Positions 5,302 through 5,481 of a stretch of DNA of 5,481 nucleotides are shown here, in pieces; within the stretch, counting starts at the first letter, position 1; every line of letters starts with the position of its first letter. The stretch spans positions 1 to 5,481 of the forward strand of contig CAZNGS010000119.1 of the NCBI GenBank assembly GCA_964572825.1, written 5' to 3'. A program made the translations under genes and the position numbers. This stretch comes from CAYVBE01 sp964572825. Lineage in GTDB: Bacteria > Planctomycetota > Brocadiia > SM23-32. The notes beneath the pieces are model-generated. The model was not told the origin of the DNA. It was given only the letters and a program-made list of their open reading frames with translations, and did not search any database.

Positions 5302-5481
5302 AGGTCGGGAAGGCCGCTGGTAGCACCGCAGGAACACAGGCCGGCCCAACCCGCTACATCTGGGGTGTAAGTGGAAGCTGGCAGTGCCTGGAGGAGCGGG
5401 ACGGCGCGGGGAACCTGGTGGCGCGCTACACCTACTCCCCCGGCTACATCGACGCGGTTGCCGTCCAGGAGCGGGACCTGA
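5301..5481 (+). CDS. Rhs/YD-repeat core fragment (3' partial, start not evident)
   Basis: In the frame with codons starting at 5301 the sequence reads TRYIWGVSGSWQCLEERDG, NLVARYTYSPGYID and AVAVQERDL, characteristic YD-repeat core, and runs off the window. Clear Rhs similarity begins near 5340. The frame is open back into the ankyrin gene, with no ATG, GTG or TTG at a sensible place before GTG in GNLVARYTY. It may therefore be an untranslated orphan piece or use a non-standard start. Its last 31 bases (5451-5481) align to 2223-2253 in the orphan tip with four differences, all at third codon positions. It overlaps the preceding stop TGA (5299-5301) by one base. It presumably leads into a third core end and tail beyond the window. 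Confidence 0.75.
5451..5481 (+). repeat. Rhs core direct repeat matching 2223-2253
   Basis: 27 of 31 bases match the start of Rhs similarity in the orphan tip. The four mismatches fall in the third positions of Ala, Val, Val and Arg codons, so both copies encode DAVAVQERDL. The match runs to the window edge and probably continues. Confidence 0.85.

Noticed and set aside
1..5481. CRISPR array, tRNA, rRNA, insertion sequence or transposase
   Set aside because: No regularly spaced repeats, no cloverleaf or rRNA-like stretch, and no transposase motif or terminal inverted repeats were seen on either strand.

Overview
The window is a high-GC stretch of bacterial DNA with every supported gene on the + strand. 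It looks like the 3' part of an Rhs/YD-repeat locus. The wording of the YD-repeat segments (HSNTLASVMALTD, RYRYDAYGA, GLLQYRNRYMDPRLGRF, SRDPEGYADSYGLYAYV) and the aspartate-rich DxTGDGD insertions resemble what I recall from Planctomycetota Rhs proteins. The taxonomic guess is an inference from memory; nothing in the sequence proves it.

Layout. (1) 1-594: the last 34 residues of an Rhs core, starting upstream of the window, ending at a canonical PxxxxDPxGL junction and followed by a 163-residue variable C-terminal domain (CT1, cysteine-rich with a proline linker). (2) 587-1873: an ankyrin-repeat protein with an N-terminal signal/anchor, overlapping the CT1 gene by 8 nt. (3) 1874-2147: mostly non-coding; its first 30 codons read like a degraded ankyrin repeat after the stop codon. 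(4) 2148-3032: an orphan Rhs tip with its own start codon, carrying a second copy of the core end followed by an unrelated 135-residue tail (CT2). (5) 3033-3249: a short linker with an apparent frame remnant, a good sigma70-like promoter candidate and a small hairpin just before a Shine-Dalgarno. (6) 3250-5301: a large membrane protein with an HExxH (HEAGH) motif of M50/site-2-protease type in its first membrane segment, fused to about 14-15 ankyrin repeats. (7) 5301-5481: the beginning of a third Rhs core fragment running off the window.

The pattern is core end - variable tail - ankyrin protein, repeated twice, with a third core fragment beginning. This is the expected shape of a displaced-tip (orphan) array in a polymorphic Rhs system, in which the gene after each tail would be its immunity or partner protein. 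Ankyrin-repeat immunity proteins are known in polymorphic toxin systems. An ankyrin partner carrying a putative intramembrane metalloprotease domain is, as far as I can recall, not a standard one. Neither tail matches a toxin family I recognise, so the toxin-immunity reading is a hypothesis. The alternative is that these are structural or adhesive Rhs tips beside unrelated ankyrin genes.
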